Part shown: piece by piece, positions 34,736-44,261 of the stretch
How the letters are laid out: each line of letters starts with the position of its first letter
How positions within the stretch are numbered: position 1 is the stretch's first letter
Assembly (NCBI RefSeq): GCF_002286775.1
Contig: NZ_NSGJ01000041.1
Coordinates: forward strand, 1 to 47,642
From: Myroides sp. N17-2
GTDB lineage: Bacteria > Bacteroidota > Bacteroidia > Flavobacteriales > Flavobacteriaceae
Direction of reading: 5' to 3'
Length of the DNA: 47,642 nt
Notes under the pieces: generated by a model
The model's input: only the letters and a program-made list of their open reading frames with translations
Database searches by the model: none
Told to the model about the DNA's origin: nothing
Made by a program: the position numbers and the translations under genes

Positions 34736-35590
34736 ATGGCTTGGTTTAAAAGGAAAGAAAAAGGTATTCAGACGCCAACAGAAGACAAAAAAGATATTCC
34801 AAAAGGATTATGGTATAAATCACCAACAGGAAAAATAATTGATCAAGATCAGTTAGAACAAAATTTATGGGTAAGTCCAGAAGATGGATATCACGTTCGT
34901 ATTGGTAGTAAAGAGTATTTTGAGATTCTTTTTGACAACAACGACTACAAAGAAATAGCCAAAAGCCTTTCTTCAAAAGATATTTTAAAATTTGAAGATA
35001 CTAAAAAGTATGTAGATCGTCTAAAAGAAGCAATGACTAAAACACAATTAAAAGATGCTGTTAGAGTCGCTGTTGGTCAATCAAAAGGAGAAAAATTAGT
35101 AGTAGCGGCAATGGACTTTGCTTTTATTGGAGGTTCTATGGGATCTGTAGTAGGAGAAAAAATAGCACGTGGAATAGACTACTCACTAAAAAATAACATA
35201 CCATTCTTAATGATTTCAAAATCAGGAGGAGCTCGTATGATGGAGGCAGGTTTTTCGTTAATGCAAATGGCAAAAACATCTGCTAAATTAGCTCAATTAA
35301 GTGATGCTAAGATTCCATACATATCATTATGTACAGATCCTACTACTGGTGGTATTTCTGCTTCTTTCGCTATGTTAGGAGATATAAACATAGCTGAACC
35401 AGGTGCATTAATTGGTTTCGCAGGACCTCGTATTGTAAAAGATACGACTGGTAAAGATTTACCAGAAGGATTCCAAACTTCTGAATTCTTATTAGAGCAT
35501 GGTTTCTTAGATTTTATCACACACAGAAAAGATCTAAAAAAGAATGTAAATCAATACTTAGATTTAATCTTAAATAGACCTATGAGATAA
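34736..35590 (+). CDS. accD: Acetyl-CoA carboxylase carboxyltransferase subunit beta, zinc-ribbon-less
   Basis: Beta half of the carboxyltransferase that makes malonyl-CoA for fatty-acid synthesis. 284 residues; the crotonase-type core is intact ([53 protein letters not shown]). The N-terminal region that normally forms a four-Cys zinc ribbon (C-x2-C-x15-C-x2-C) is present by alignment but reads [12 protein letters not shown] and [15 protein letters not shown]29, G32, S47 and D50 stand where the cysteines should be. From memory the same loss occurs in other flavobacterial AccD, so it is a lineage feature and not a defect. accA is not in the window. Confidence 0.95.
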   Translation: MAWFKRKEKGIQTPTEDKKDIPKGLWYKSPTGKIIDQDQLEQNLWVSPEDGYHVRIGSKEYFEILFDNNDYKEIAKSLSSKDILKFEDTKKYVDRLKEAMTKTQLKDAVRVAVGQSKGEKLVVAAMDFAFIGGSMGSVVGEKIARGIDYSLKNNIPFLMISKSGGARMMEAGFSLMQMAKTSAKLAQLSDAKIPYISLCTDPTTGGISASFAMLGDINIAEPGALIGFAGPRIVKDTTGKDLPEGFQTSEFLLEHGFLDFITHRKDLKKNVNQYLDLILNRPMR

Positions 35591-35612
35591 TTTATCTTAT
35601 AGATTAAAATAT

Positions 35613-35650
35613 AAAAAAGGATGTTAGTTTATCAACTAACATCCTTTTTT
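35613..35650. terminator. Bidirectional terminator between accD and the permease
   Basis: AAAAAAGGATGTTAGTT and its exact complement flank a four-base loop. It ends the accD unit on the plus strand and the convergent permease gene on the minus strand. Confidence 0.92.
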
Positions 35651-35668
35651 CATTGTATATACTGAGAG

Positions 35669-36916
35669 CTACCCTCCCATTCTAATTGCTTCTACAGGAT
35701 CTAACTTAGCTGCTGAACGCGCAGGTAAATAACCCGAAAGCATACCTATAAAAACAGACAAAGTCAATCCTACCCCTATATTAGACAAACTAAGTACAAA
35801 TTGAAAATCTAAAAGAGAGCTAACTATTATACTTATCCCCCATACCATAATAATCCCCACAAGACCACCTATTAATGCTAAGATTATTGCTTCAAATAAA
35901 AATTGAAAAAGAATAAAATTACTCTTTGCTCCAATTGCCTTTTGAACACCTATTAAATGCGTTCTTTCTTTGACTGAAACAAACATAATATTCGCAATAC
36001 CGAACCCTCCTACAAGCAACGAAAAACCACTTATAATCCATCCTACGATATTCATCTGCCCAATGATTTTCTCAATCATATCCATCATACCTCCAAAAAC
36101 ATTGACAAAAAAGTTACTTTCATCACTTTCCTTTAGCCCTCTAAACAAACGCAGCTTAGCAGTAATCTCATCTTCAAAGTGCTTTATATCCACTTCTCTA
36201 TTCGGTTTTAATATAACTACTGTAGTTGATACAAGGCTATTATCTCCGAACATTTGCCTCATAATATTAACAGGCATATAAACACTTTCATCTTGATTAC
36301 CACCTATACTAATAGAACCCTGTTTCTCAATAACACCAATAACAGTAAATCTCTTTCCATAAAGACGCACAACCTGTCCCACTGGATTTAAGCCATTAAA
36401 AAGAGTATTGGCTACTTCATGTCCTATTACAACAACAGGAACCCCATTAACTGACTCCGATTCATTAAAAAAACGACCATTAACTATCTTTACATTATCT
36501 AAATATTGCATATCAGAAGAACAAGGTCGCATCACAACTTCAGCATAATTTGCCCCATATTTCATCTGTTCAGATTTAGTAAAATAATTAAATGATGCAT
36601 ATTCGACTCCAGTAAGATTACGCTTTAAATAATCATATTCCTCATACTTCATTTTAGGATACTGATCAGACTTCCATTTAGGGATCTCACTAGGGCCAAA
36701 AGAATGATTAAACACATAAATCATATTGCGATCAAAACCGCTTAATTCACTCTTAATATTCCTATCCATAGAATCTACGGCAGCTAAAACAGCTATTATC
36801 GAAAATATTCCAACTGTAACACCTAAAAAAGAGAGTGCTGTGCGTAGTTTATTCATTCGCAATGCATTTATTGCAAAACTAAAACTAGTCGATAAGAGTC
36901 TTAAGTATACAATCAT
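35669..36916 (-). CDS. MacB-like ABC transporter permease
   Basis: Membrane subunit of a tripartite or mechanotransmission-type ABC exporter. 415 residues: N-terminal transmembrane helix (about 22-45, LRTALSFLGVTVGIFSIIAVL), a large periplasmic MacB core domain (about 50-280, including VNGRFFNESE and PVVVIGHEVANTLF), then the FtsX domain with three helices and the PARSAAKLDPVEAIRMGG end. The ATPase and periplasmic adaptor are not adjacent, so it is an orphan permease here. Substrate unknown. Confidence 0.9.
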   Translation of the reverse strand: MIVYLRLLSTSFSFAINALRMNKLRTALSFLGVTVGIFSIIAVLAAVDSMDRNIKSELSGFDRNMIYVFNHSFGPSEIPKWKSDQYPKMKYEEYDYLKRNLTGVEYASFNYFTKSEQMKYGANYAEVVMRPCSSDMQYLDNVKIVNGRFFNESESVNGVPVVVIGHEVANTLFNGLNPVGQVVRLYGKRFTVIGVIEKQGSISIGGNQDESVYMPVNIMRQMFGDNSLVSTTVVILKPNREVDIKHFEDEITAKLRLFRGLKESDESNFFVNVFGGMMDMIEKIIGQMNIVGWIISGFSLLVGGFGIANIMFVSVKERTHLIGVQKAIGAKSNFILFQFLFEAIILALIGGLVGIIMVWGISIIVSSLLDFQFVLSLSNIGVGLTLSVFIGMLSGYLPARSAAKLDPVEAIRMGG

Positions 36917-37077
36917 AACAGATAGTAAGAGTTATTTTTAATTACCAATAACAAGCTATTATGAAGCCACAATATTCTTAATCATCAGATTTAGTTCTAA
37001 ATTAAACATAATTAGAAAAAAATAAAAATATTCCATAAAACTTATGAATTAAACTTTATTAATACACCCACAATAGT

Positions 37078-37085
37078 TACTTTTG
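37078..37085 (+). promoter_or_regulatory. -7 box of purH
   Basis: TACTTTTG, 21 bases before the ATG at 37107. It overlaps an in-frame TTG at 37083, showing that this TTG is not the start. Confidence 0.6.
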
Positions 37086-37106
37086 CCCATTGACAAAAAA
37101 CACAAC

Positions 37107-38633
37107 ATGAGCACAACTAAAAAAATTCAATCAGCACTAATTTCTGTATTTGATAAAAACGGATTAGAGCCAATCGTAAAAGAGTTACACAAGCACAATG
37201 TAACTATCTATTCTACTGGTGGAACAGAGACATTCATTAAAGAATTAAATATCCCTGTAGTAGCAGTAGAAGATGTAACATCTTACCCATCTATACTAGG
37301 TGGAAGAGTAAAAACATTACACCCAAAAATATTTGGAGGTATTCTTAACAGACAAGATCATGAAGGTGATATTGCACAGATGAAAGAATACGAAATCCCA
37401 CAAATAGATCTAGTAATTGTAGATTTATATCCATTCGAAAATACAGTAGCTTCTGGAGCACCAGAGGCTGACATCATAGAGAAAATAGATATCGGTGGTA
37501 TTTCTCTTATTAGAGCAGCTGCTAAAAACTTTAAAGATACTGTTATCGTAGCTTCAGTAAATGAATACGAATTATTCTTAGAGATGCTAACTGGTAATAA
37601 TGGATCAACTACATTAGAGAACAGAAGATTACTTGCTACTAAAGCATTTCATGTATCTTCACATTATGATGGAGCAATATTCAATTACTTCAATACAGAT
37701 GAAACTGTATTAAAAATAAGCCATGCGAATGGTAATGAACTTAGATATGGAGAAAATCCACATCAAAAAGGGCATTTCTTTGGAAGCTTTGATAGCTTAT
37801 TTGACAAACTTCATGGAAAAGAGCTTTCTTACAACAACTTACTTGATGTAGATGCTGCGGTAAACTTAATGAATGAATTTAAGAATGAAGCCCCTACATT
37901 TGCTATCTTAAAGCACAACAATGCATGTGGTGTTGCACAAAGAAGCACAATGAAAGAAGCATACCTTGATGCATTAGCAGGTGATCCTACTTCTGCTTTC
38001 GGAGGAGTTCTAATCGCAAATGGTAAGATTGACGTAGCAACAGCAGAAGAAATCAACAAATTATTCTGTGAAGTTGTTATTGCGCCAAGTTATGATACTG
38101 AAGCAATTGAGATTTTAAAAGAAAAGAAAAACAGAATAATCTTAGTAATAAAAGAAACTGAATTACCTACAAAACAAGTACGTACTTGTCTTAATGGAAT
38201 TTTAGTTCAAGATAAAGACAATATTACAGACAATAAAAGCTTACTAACAAACGTTACAAAATTATCACCTTCTGATAAAGAATTAGATGATTTATTGTTT
38301 GCTTCTAAAATCTGTAAACACACAAAATCTAACACAATCGTTTTAGTTAAAGATGGACAACTATGTGCTTCTGGAACTGGACAGACATCACGTGTAGATG
38401 CTTTACGTCAAGCTATCGAAAAAGCTGTTTCGTTTAATATGGAATTAAAAGGTTCAGTAATGGCAAGTGATGCCTTCTTCCCTTTTCCTGACTGTGTAGA
38501 AATTGCACATAATGCAGGAATTGCAGCAGTTATACAGCCTGGAGGTTCTATTAAAGATGATTTAAGTATCAATTATTGTAATGAAAATAATATTGCGATG
38601 GTTTGTACAGGAATTCGTCATTTTAAACATTAA
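37107..38633 (+). CDS. purH: Bifunctional AICAR formyltransferase / IMP cyclohydrolase
   Basis: Last two steps of IMP synthesis: formylation of AICAR with 10-formyltetrahydrofolate, then ring closure. 508 residues from the ATG at 37107 (MSTTKKIQSALISVFDK). The N-terminal MGS-type cyclohydrolase domain (about 1-150: STGGTETFIKEL, GGRVKTLHPKIFGGIL) and the formyltransferase domain (about 190-508: LRYGENPHQKGHFFG, LKHNNACGVA, the metal or K-site SDAFFPFPDCVE, IQPGGSIKDD) are complete. The common KHxNPCG motif reads KHNNACG here. Terminates six bases before the mreB -7 box. Confidence 0.96.
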   Translation: MSTTKKIQSALISVFDKNGLEPIVKELHKHNVTIYSTGGTETFIKELNIPVVAVEDVTSYPSILGGRVKTLHPKIFGGILNRQDHEGDIAQMKEYEIPQIDLVIVDLYPFENTVASGAPEADIIEKIDIGGISLIRAAAKNFKDTVIVASVNEYELFLEMLTGNNGSTTLENRRLLATKAFHVSSHYDGAIFNYFNTDETVLKISHANGNELRYGENPHQKGHFFGSFDSLFDKLHGKELSYNNLLDVDAAVNLMNEFKNEAPTFAILKHNNACGVAQRSTMKEAYLDALAGDPTSAFGGVLIANGKIDVATAEEINKLFCEVVIAPSYDTEAIEILKEKKNRIILVIKETELPTKQVRTCLNGILVQDKDNITDNKSLLTNVTKLSPSDKELDDLLFASKICKHTKSNTIVLVKDGQLCASGTGQTSRVDALRQAIEKAVSFNMELKGSVMASDAFFPFPDCVEIAHNAGIAAVIQPGGSIKDDLSINYCNENNIAMVCTGIRHFKH

Positions 38634-38638
38634 TTTAT

Positions 38639-38646
38639 TACTTTTG
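38639..38646 (+). promoter_or_regulatory. -7 box of the mre-rod operon
   Basis: TACTTTTG, 41 bases before the mreB ATG and five bases after the purH stop. It gives the cell-shape operon its own promoter. Confidence 0.55.
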
Positions 38647-38686
38647 TAACGCATTAAAATATTAACTATAAAAGCCTTTTAATTAT

Positions 38687-39715
38687 ATGGGATTTTTTGA
38701 TTTTATGACAGAGGATATCGCTATCGATTTAGGAACAGCGAATACCCTTATCATTCATGGAGGAAAAGTCGTAGTAGACAATCCTTCTATTGTAGCCCGA
38801 GATAGAACTACGGGTAAAATAATAGCAGTCGGTAAAGAAGCGAGCTTAATGCAGGGGAAGACACATGGTAATATCAAAACAATCCGTCCATTAAAAGATG
38901 GAGTTATTGCTGATTTTGATGCTTCAGAGAAAATGATAAGCCTTTTTATCAAGAGCATCCCTGCACTAAGAAAAAAAATGTTTACACCTGCATTACGTAT
39001 GATTGTTTGTATTCCTTCTGGAATCACAGAAGTGGAAATGCGTGCTGTAAAAGAATCTTGTGAGCGTGTGAATGGTAAAGAGGTTTACCTTATACACGAA
39101 CCTATGTCTGCTGCTATCGGTATCGGAGTAGATATCATGCAACCAAAAGGAAACATGATTGTAGATATCGGAGGTGGTACAACAGAAATTGCTGTTATCG
39201 CATTAGGTGGTATCGTATGTGATAAATCTGTAAAAATCGCTGGTGATGTATTCACTAACGATATTATCTATTATATGCGTACTCAACACAACTTATTCGT
39301 TGGAGAAAGTACTGCTGAGAAAATTAAAATACAAATCGGAGCTGCAACTGAAGACTTAGAAACTCCTCCAGAAGATATGTTAGTACAAGGTCGTGACCTT
39401 TTAACAGGTAAACCAAAACAGGTAACTGTTTCGTACAGAGAGATTGCTAAAGCATTAGATAAATCTATACAACGTGTGGAAGATGCTGTAATGGAAACAT
39501 TATCTCAAACTCCTCCTGAATTAGCTGCTGATATCTACAATACTGGTATTTATTTAGCAGGTGGTGGTTCTATGCTTAGAGGATTAGACAAACGTATTTC
39601 TCAAAAAACAGATCTACCTGTATACATTGCAGAGGATCCATTAAGAGCAGTCGTTAGAGGTACTGGTCTAGCAATCAAAAACATAGAAAAATACAAAAGT
39701 GTTTTGATTAAATAA
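38687..39715 (+). CDS. mreB: Rod-shape actin homologue MreB
   Basis: Actin-like ATPase that polymerises under the inner membrane and guides the elongation machinery. 342 residues. Phosphate 1 motif AIDLGTANTLI, phosphate 2 MIVDIGGGTTEIAVI, adenosine motif GIYLAGGGSMLRGL and the connect motifs are intact; the amphipathic N-terminus MGFFDFMTED is short. First gene of mreB-mreC-mreD-mrdA-rodA, eight bases before mreC. Confidence 0.97.
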   Translation: MGFFDFMTEDIAIDLGTANTLIIHGGKVVVDNPSIVARDRTTGKIIAVGKEASLMQGKTHGNIKTIRPLKDGVIADFDASEKMISLFIKSIPALRKKMFTPALRMIVCIPSGITEVEMRAVKESCERVNGKEVYLIHEPMSAAIGIGVDIMQPKGNMIVDIGGGTTEIAVIALGGIVCDKSVKIAGDVFTNDIIYYMRTQHNLFVGESTAEKIKIQIGAATEDLETPPEDMLVQGRDLLTGKPKQVTVSYREIAKALDKSIQRVEDAVMETLSQTPPELAADIYNTGIYLAGGGSMLRGLDKRISQKTDLPVYIAEDPLRAVVRGTGLAIKNIEKYKSVLIK

Positions 39716-39723
39716 AATAACTT

Positions 39724-40554
39724 ATGCAGCAAATAATCAATTTCTTTATAAAAAACAGTACTAAGTTACTGTTTTTGCTGCTTTTAGTCATATCATTCGG
39801 GCTAATAATACAAACGCATACTTTTCATCAAAGTTCGTTTATTAGCTCTGCGAATGGTGTGACAGGTTATGTCTATGAAAATGTAAATAATTTTAAAGAG
39901 TACATCCATCTAAAAACAGAGAATGATGCTTTAGTTTTAGAGAATGCCTATTTAAAATCAATCGCTTACAATAATACTTCTGTCCAAGATTCTGTAGAAA
40001 TTAGAAATCTAATGCCTACAGAAAGACAAGAGTATTCTATTATCGTAGCTAAAGTAATTCGCAATACTTTTAATACAAAAGAGAACTACCTAACAATAAA
40101 AGGAGGTTCTAAACAGGGTATTAAAAGCGATATGGGAGTTATTAATAGTAATGGTGTAATCGGTATTATAGAAAAAACTTCTCAAAACTATTCTACTGTA
40201 CAAAGTATTTTGAACGTCAAATCTAAGATCAATGCTAAGATCAAAGGTTCAAATCACTTCGGTACATTACAATGGGATGGAAAGAATACTGGCTATGTAA
40301 ATCTATCAGACATTCCTAGACTAGCAGAAATTTTTAAAGGGGATACTATTGTAACTGGAGGTATATCTAAAATATTCCCAGAAAACATTCCTATTGGAGT
40401 AATTGAAAAAGCTTACACCAATGAAACTTCTAATTACTTCACTATTTCAGTTCGTTTATTTAATGATATGACGAACCTGGGATATATATACGTAATTAAA
40501 AACAAAGACATTGAAGAAATTAATCAATTAGAAGCTGAAACTAAAGATGAATAG
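39724..40554 (+). CDS. mreC: Rod-shape-determining protein MreC
   Basis: Inner-membrane protein with a periplasmic domain that activates PBP2. 276 residues: cytoplasmic start, one transmembrane anchor (about 12-30, LFLLLLVISFGLII), a coiled coil (about 55-85, KTENDALVLENAYLKSI), then the two-beta-barrel MreC domain (GVINSNGVIGIIEKTSQNYS, TGGISKIFPENIPIGVIE). Its end overlaps mreD by eight bases. Confidence 0.95.
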   Translation: MQQIINFFIKNSTKLLFLLLLVISFGLIIQTHTFHQSSFISSANGVTGYVYENVNNFKEYIHLKTENDALVLENAYLKSIAYNNTSVQDSVEIRNLMPTERQEYSIIVAKVIRNTFNTKENYLTIKGGSKQGIKSDMGVINSNGVIGIIEKTSQNYSTVQSILNVKSKINAKIKGSNHFGTLQWDGKNTGYVNLSDIPRLAEIFKGDTIVTGGISKIFPENIPIGVIEKAYTNETSNYFTISVRLFNDMTNLGYIYVIKNKDIEEINQLEAETKDE

Positions 40555-41071
40555 TGTTGCATTTTCAAATATTGCTCGTTTTATTGCGTTATTAATCGCA
40601 CAGATTCTTATTTTTAATAATATAGACCTATTTGGTTTTATTAACCCATTCCCCTACATTCTATTTATCATTTTATACCCTACTGATAACAATAAACCCT
40701 TATTTTATCTAGCTAGTTTTATATTAGGAATTATAGTAGATATGTTTGAAAATTCAGGTGGTATACATGCAGCTGCTAGTTTAATACTAGCATTCTCAAG
40801 ACCATCTATCCTAAAGTTCTCTTTCGGGATCAGTTACCAATATCACAATCTAAATATCATCAAAAAAGTAACTAAGGATATCTTTACCTCTTTAGAAGTT
40901 TTTGGTTATATTACCATCTCTGTTGTCATACATCATCTAGTACTATTCGGTTTAGAGTTTTTCAGATTTAACTTTATCTTAGAAATCTTGCTTAGGACTA
41001 TTCTAACAACAGTAACGACTCTATTAACCTGTATTTTGATATTATATCTGATTAAACCATCTAAAAAATGA
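40547..41071 (+). CDS. mreD: Rod-shape-determining protein MreD
   Basis: Polytopic inner-membrane member of the elongasome. 174 residues, about five hydrophobic helices, including ARFIALLIAQILIFNNIDLF and LASFILGIIVDMFENSGGIH; the DMFENSGG stretch after the third helix is typical. Overlaps mreC by eight and mrdA by four bases (ATGA), so the three are translationally coupled. Confidence 0.9.
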   Translation: MNSVAFSNIARFIALLIAQILIFNNIDLFGFINPFPYILFIILYPTDNNKPLFYLASFILGIIVDMFENSGGIHAAASLILAFSRPSILKFSFGISYQYHNLNIIKKVTKDIFTSLEVFGYITISVVIHHLVLFGLEFFRFNFILEILLRTILTTVTTLLTCILILYLIKPSKK

Positions 41072-42948
41072 GAAAGCTTTTATTACCTATAATTATTATA
41101 GTTGTTGCAATTATAGTGTTAGCTAGATTGTTTTTTTTACAAATAGTAGATGACACCTATATCAAAAAATCTGAGAACAATGCTTTAAAGATTGTGTACG
41201 AATATCCTGAAAGAGGATATGTATTCGATCGTAACAAAAAGTTACTTATTGCAAATCAGCCATCTTATGATATTATGGTAATACCGAGAGAAGTTAAAAA
41301 CATAGACACTCTCGCTTTATGTAGCCTTTTAGATGTAACGTATGACCAGTTTGTAAGCAAACTTGAAAAAGCTAAAGTATATAGCCCAAGACTTCCTTCT
41401 GTATTCTTACCACAGCTAAGTAAAGGTGAATACGCTGCTTTCCAAGAAAAAATACGTCACTTTAATGGTTTTTATATTCAAAAGAGATCTCTTAGAGATT
41501 ATCAAGTGGCTCATGGGGCCAACTTATTTGGATACATTAGACAAGTAAATGAACAAAACATAAAAGCAAATCCATACTACAGATCTGGTGATTTAATCGG
41601 TATTCAAGGAATAGAACAAGAATACGAAGAAACACTAAGAGGTACTAAAGGAGTAAAATATATACAGAGAGACCGATTCAATAGAGAGATTGGTTCTTTC
41701 AAAAATGGTGTATATGACACTCTTGCTATTAAAGGGGATGACATCATGTTAACCATTGATAGTGAGCTCCAAGCTTATGGAGAACTGTTAATGCAAAATA
41801 AAAGAGGAGGAATAGTAGCTATAGAACCTAGTACAGGAGAAATACTTGCACTAGTTAATGCACCTAATTATGACCCTTCCTTATTAGTAGGAAGAGAGCG
41901 TTCTAAGAACTATACTGCATTATATAACGACTCACTAGCAAAACCTTTATACAATAGAGTACTATCAGGAGAATATTCACCTGGTTCACCATTTAAAATT
42001 CTTACAGCATTAATTGGTCTTCAAGAGGGAGTAATTAATGAACATATGACTTTTGCATGTAATCGAGGTTTCTATTATGGTAAGGGAGCATGGATGGGAT
42101 GTCACGATTCTGGGCATTGGAATTTAAATTCAGCTATCGCTAAGTCGTGTAATACTTATTTTGCGAATACCTATAAAAGAGTAATCGAGAAATATAAAAA
42201 CCCTGCTGATGGGATCAATAAATGGAGTGAACACCTACATAGTTTTGGCTTAGGAGAATTCTTAGGCTATGACCTACCTGAAGGACGTAAAGGTCATATC
42301 CCAGATGCTGATTATTATAACAGATGGTATCCAAATGGCGGATGGAAGAGTACGACTACGATCTCTAACTCAATAGGACAAGGAGAGGTTATTATGACAC
42401 CTATGCAACTAGCAAACGTTATGGCTGCAGTAGCAAACAGAGGTTATTACTACACTCCTCATATCATTAAGAACATAGAACATCACAACATTGATAAGAA
42501 GTTCACAACGAAACATGTAACTTCGATAGACCAACAACACTTTACTCCTATTGTTCAAGGAATGAATGATGTATTTAACATTGGAACTGGTAGATCAGTA
42601 AGAGTTGAAGGATTAGATATGTGTGGTAAGACTGGTACTGTAGAAAACTTTACAAGAATTAATGGTAAACGTTATCAATTAACTGACCACTCAGTATTCG
42701 TTGCTTTCGCACCAAAAGACAATCCAAAGATTGCCATTGCGGTTTTTATCGAGAACGGATATTGGGGAGCTAGATGGGCTGCACCTATAACAAGTTTAAT
42801 GCTTCAGAAATATTTACTACCACAAATAGTAAGAACTGATTTAGAAAAAAGAATGTTAGAAGGAAGCCTACAAGGAGAATATGATAAAGTATTACAACTG
42901 TATAGAACAACTGACAAACCAAAACCGACACCAAAAGTAGCACCATAG
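41068..42948 (+). CDS. mrdA: Penicillin-binding protein 2, elongation transpeptidase
   Basis: Class B PBP that cross-links peptidoglycan during elongation, paired with RodA. 626 residues. One N-terminal anchor (about 5-27), a pedestal domain (YEYPERGYVFDRNKKLL), then the transpeptidase with the nucleophile Ser307 in SPFK (307-310), SCN at 360-362 and KTGT at 521-524. These are the three active-site motifs; the SxxK reads SPFK where STFK is common. C-terminal tail rich in Lys and Pro (PKPTPKVAP). Overlaps mreD, 18 bases before rodA. Confidence 0.96.
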   Translation: MRKLLLPIIIIVVAIIVLARLFFLQIVDDTYIKKSENNALKIVYEYPERGYVFDRNKKLLIANQPSYDIMVIPREVKNIDTLALCSLLDVTYDQFVSKLEKAKVYSPRLPSVFLPQLSKGEYAAFQEKIRHFNGFYIQKRSLRDYQVAHGANLFGYIRQVNEQNIKANPYYRSGDLIGIQGIEQEYEETLRGTKGVKYIQRDRFNREIGSFKNGVYDTLAIKGDDIMLTIDSELQAYGELLMQNKRGGIVAIEPSTGEILALVNAPNYDPSLLVGRERSKNYTALYNDSLAKPLYNRVLSGEYSPGSPFKILTALIGLQEGVINEHMTFACNRGFYYGKGAWMGCHDSGHWNLNSAIAKSCNTYFANTYKRVIEKYKNPADGINKWSEHLHSFGLGEFLGYDLPEGRKGHIPDADYYNRWYPNGGWKSTTTISNSIGQGEVIMTPMQLANVMAAVANRGYYYTPHIIKNIEHHNIDKKFTTKHVTSIDQQHFTPIVQGMNDVFNIGTGRSVRVEGLDMCGKTGTVENFTRINGKRYQLTDHSVFVAFAPKDNPKIAIAVFIENGYWGARWAAPITSLMLQKYLLPQIVRTDLEKRMLEGSLQGEYDKVLQLYRTTDKPKPTPKVAP

Positions 42949-42966
42949 TAAGATTACTACAAGAAA

Positions 42967-44220
42967 ATGAAAAATGTAAGTGTACAAAAAAATATAGATT
43001 GGATTTCAATCTTGCTATATGCTTTATTAGTTATAGCTGGTTGGATAAATATTTACTCAGCATCATTACCTGCTGAAACAACATCTATCTTTGACTTAGG
43101 ACAAATCTATGGAAGACAGATGCTCTTTATTATTTTTTGTATTCCTTTAATCATACTTATCGTCTCTATAGATACAAAATTCTATGAAAAGTATGCTATG
43201 GTATTCTATATCATTGGTCTACTATCTATTCTAGGGCTCTTTGTATTTGGTAAATCAGTAAAAGGACAAACAAACTGGTATCAGATAGGGGGATTTGGTA
43301 TACAACCTTCTGAATTTGTAAAGACTACTACAGCTCTTTTATTAGCTAAATTTATATCTGATAGTCAAACACATTTAAGCACTTTTAAGGAACAATTTAT
43401 TGCCTTAGTTATTATAGGTGTGCCTACTCTATTTATTCTAAAACACGATACCGGTAGTGCTATGCTATTCGTTTCATTAGTGTTTGTTCTATATAGAGAA
43501 GGACTGCCAAGCTGGTACCTATGGACTGGATTTATTACCATACTCCTATTTATAGCATCACTAGTTGTAGAACCAGGTATAATAATAGGTACAATAGTCC
43601 TAATAGCAGCTTTGCATTTTTACTTTAATAAAAAAATAACGAGAAACCCTCTGATATATATAATATTAGTTGTTATTATGTCTGCCTTGGTTTTCTCGGT
43701 AGACTATGTATATGACAACGTATTAGAACCCCATCAGAAAGACCGAATTAATGTACTAATCGGAGAAGATGTCAACCTACAAGCTGAGGGATATAACCTA
43801 AACCAATCCAAAATAGCTATTGGCTCAGGAGGATGGACGGGAACAGGTTTTCTAGAAGGTACACAAACTAAAGGTGGATTTGTTCCTGAGCAACATACAG
43901 ACTACATCTTTACTACCGTAGGTGAAGAATGGGGATTTGCAGGAGCTTCTTTTGTTATAATCCTATTTGTCTGCCTATTTTTTAGATTAATACATCTTGC
44001 CGAAAGGCAAAAGAAGGTCTTTAATCGCGTATATGGTTACTGTGTAATCTCTTTCTTATTTATCCACTTTGCCTTTAACATAACCATGTTAATTGGGCTC
44101 TTCCCAACAATTGGTGTCCCTTTACCTTTCTTTTCATACGGAGGGTCAAGTTTAATGGCATTCACTGTACTCCTTTTCATCTTTCTAAAACTAGATGCGA
44201 ATAGGATCAATGAGTGGTAA
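42967..44220 (+). CDS. rodA: Rod-shape glycosyltransferase RodA (SEDS family)
   Basis: Polymerises lipid II into glycan strands as the partner of PBP2 in the inner membrane. 417 residues, about ten transmembrane helices. SEDS features: GQTNWYQIGGFGIQPSEFVK (about 99-118), LKHDTGSAMLFVSL, the catalytic-loop GGWTGTGFLEGTQTKGGFVPEQHTDYIF and GVPLPFFSYGGSSLMAF near the end. Follows mrdA by 18 bases. Confidence 0.95.
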   Translation: MKNVSVQKNIDWISILLYALLVIAGWINIYSASLPAETTSIFDLGQIYGRQMLFIIFCIPLIILIVSIDTKFYEKYAMVFYIIGLLSILGLFVFGKSVKGQTNWYQIGGFGIQPSEFVKTTTALLLAKFISDSQTHLSTFKEQFIALVIIGVPTLFILKHDTGSAMLFVSLVFVLYREGLPSWYLWTGFITILLFIASLVVEPGIIIGTIVLIAALHFYFNKKITRNPLIYIILVVIMSALVFSVDYVYDNVLEPHQKDRINVLIGEDVNLQAEGYNLNQSKIAIGSGGWTGTGFLEGTQTKGGFVPEQHTDYIFTTVGEEWGFAGASFVIILFVCLFFRLIHLAERQKKVFNRVYGYCVISFLFIHFAFNITMLIGLFPTIGVPLPFFSYGGSSLMAFTVLLFIFLKLDANRINEW

Positions 44221-44261
44221 GACTACTAAAACAAACAAAATATTTAATAAAATTCACAAAA

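Noticed and set aside
37083..37106. purH start at TTG 37083
   Set aside because: It falls within the -7 box; ATG 37107 gives the regular 508-residue protein.
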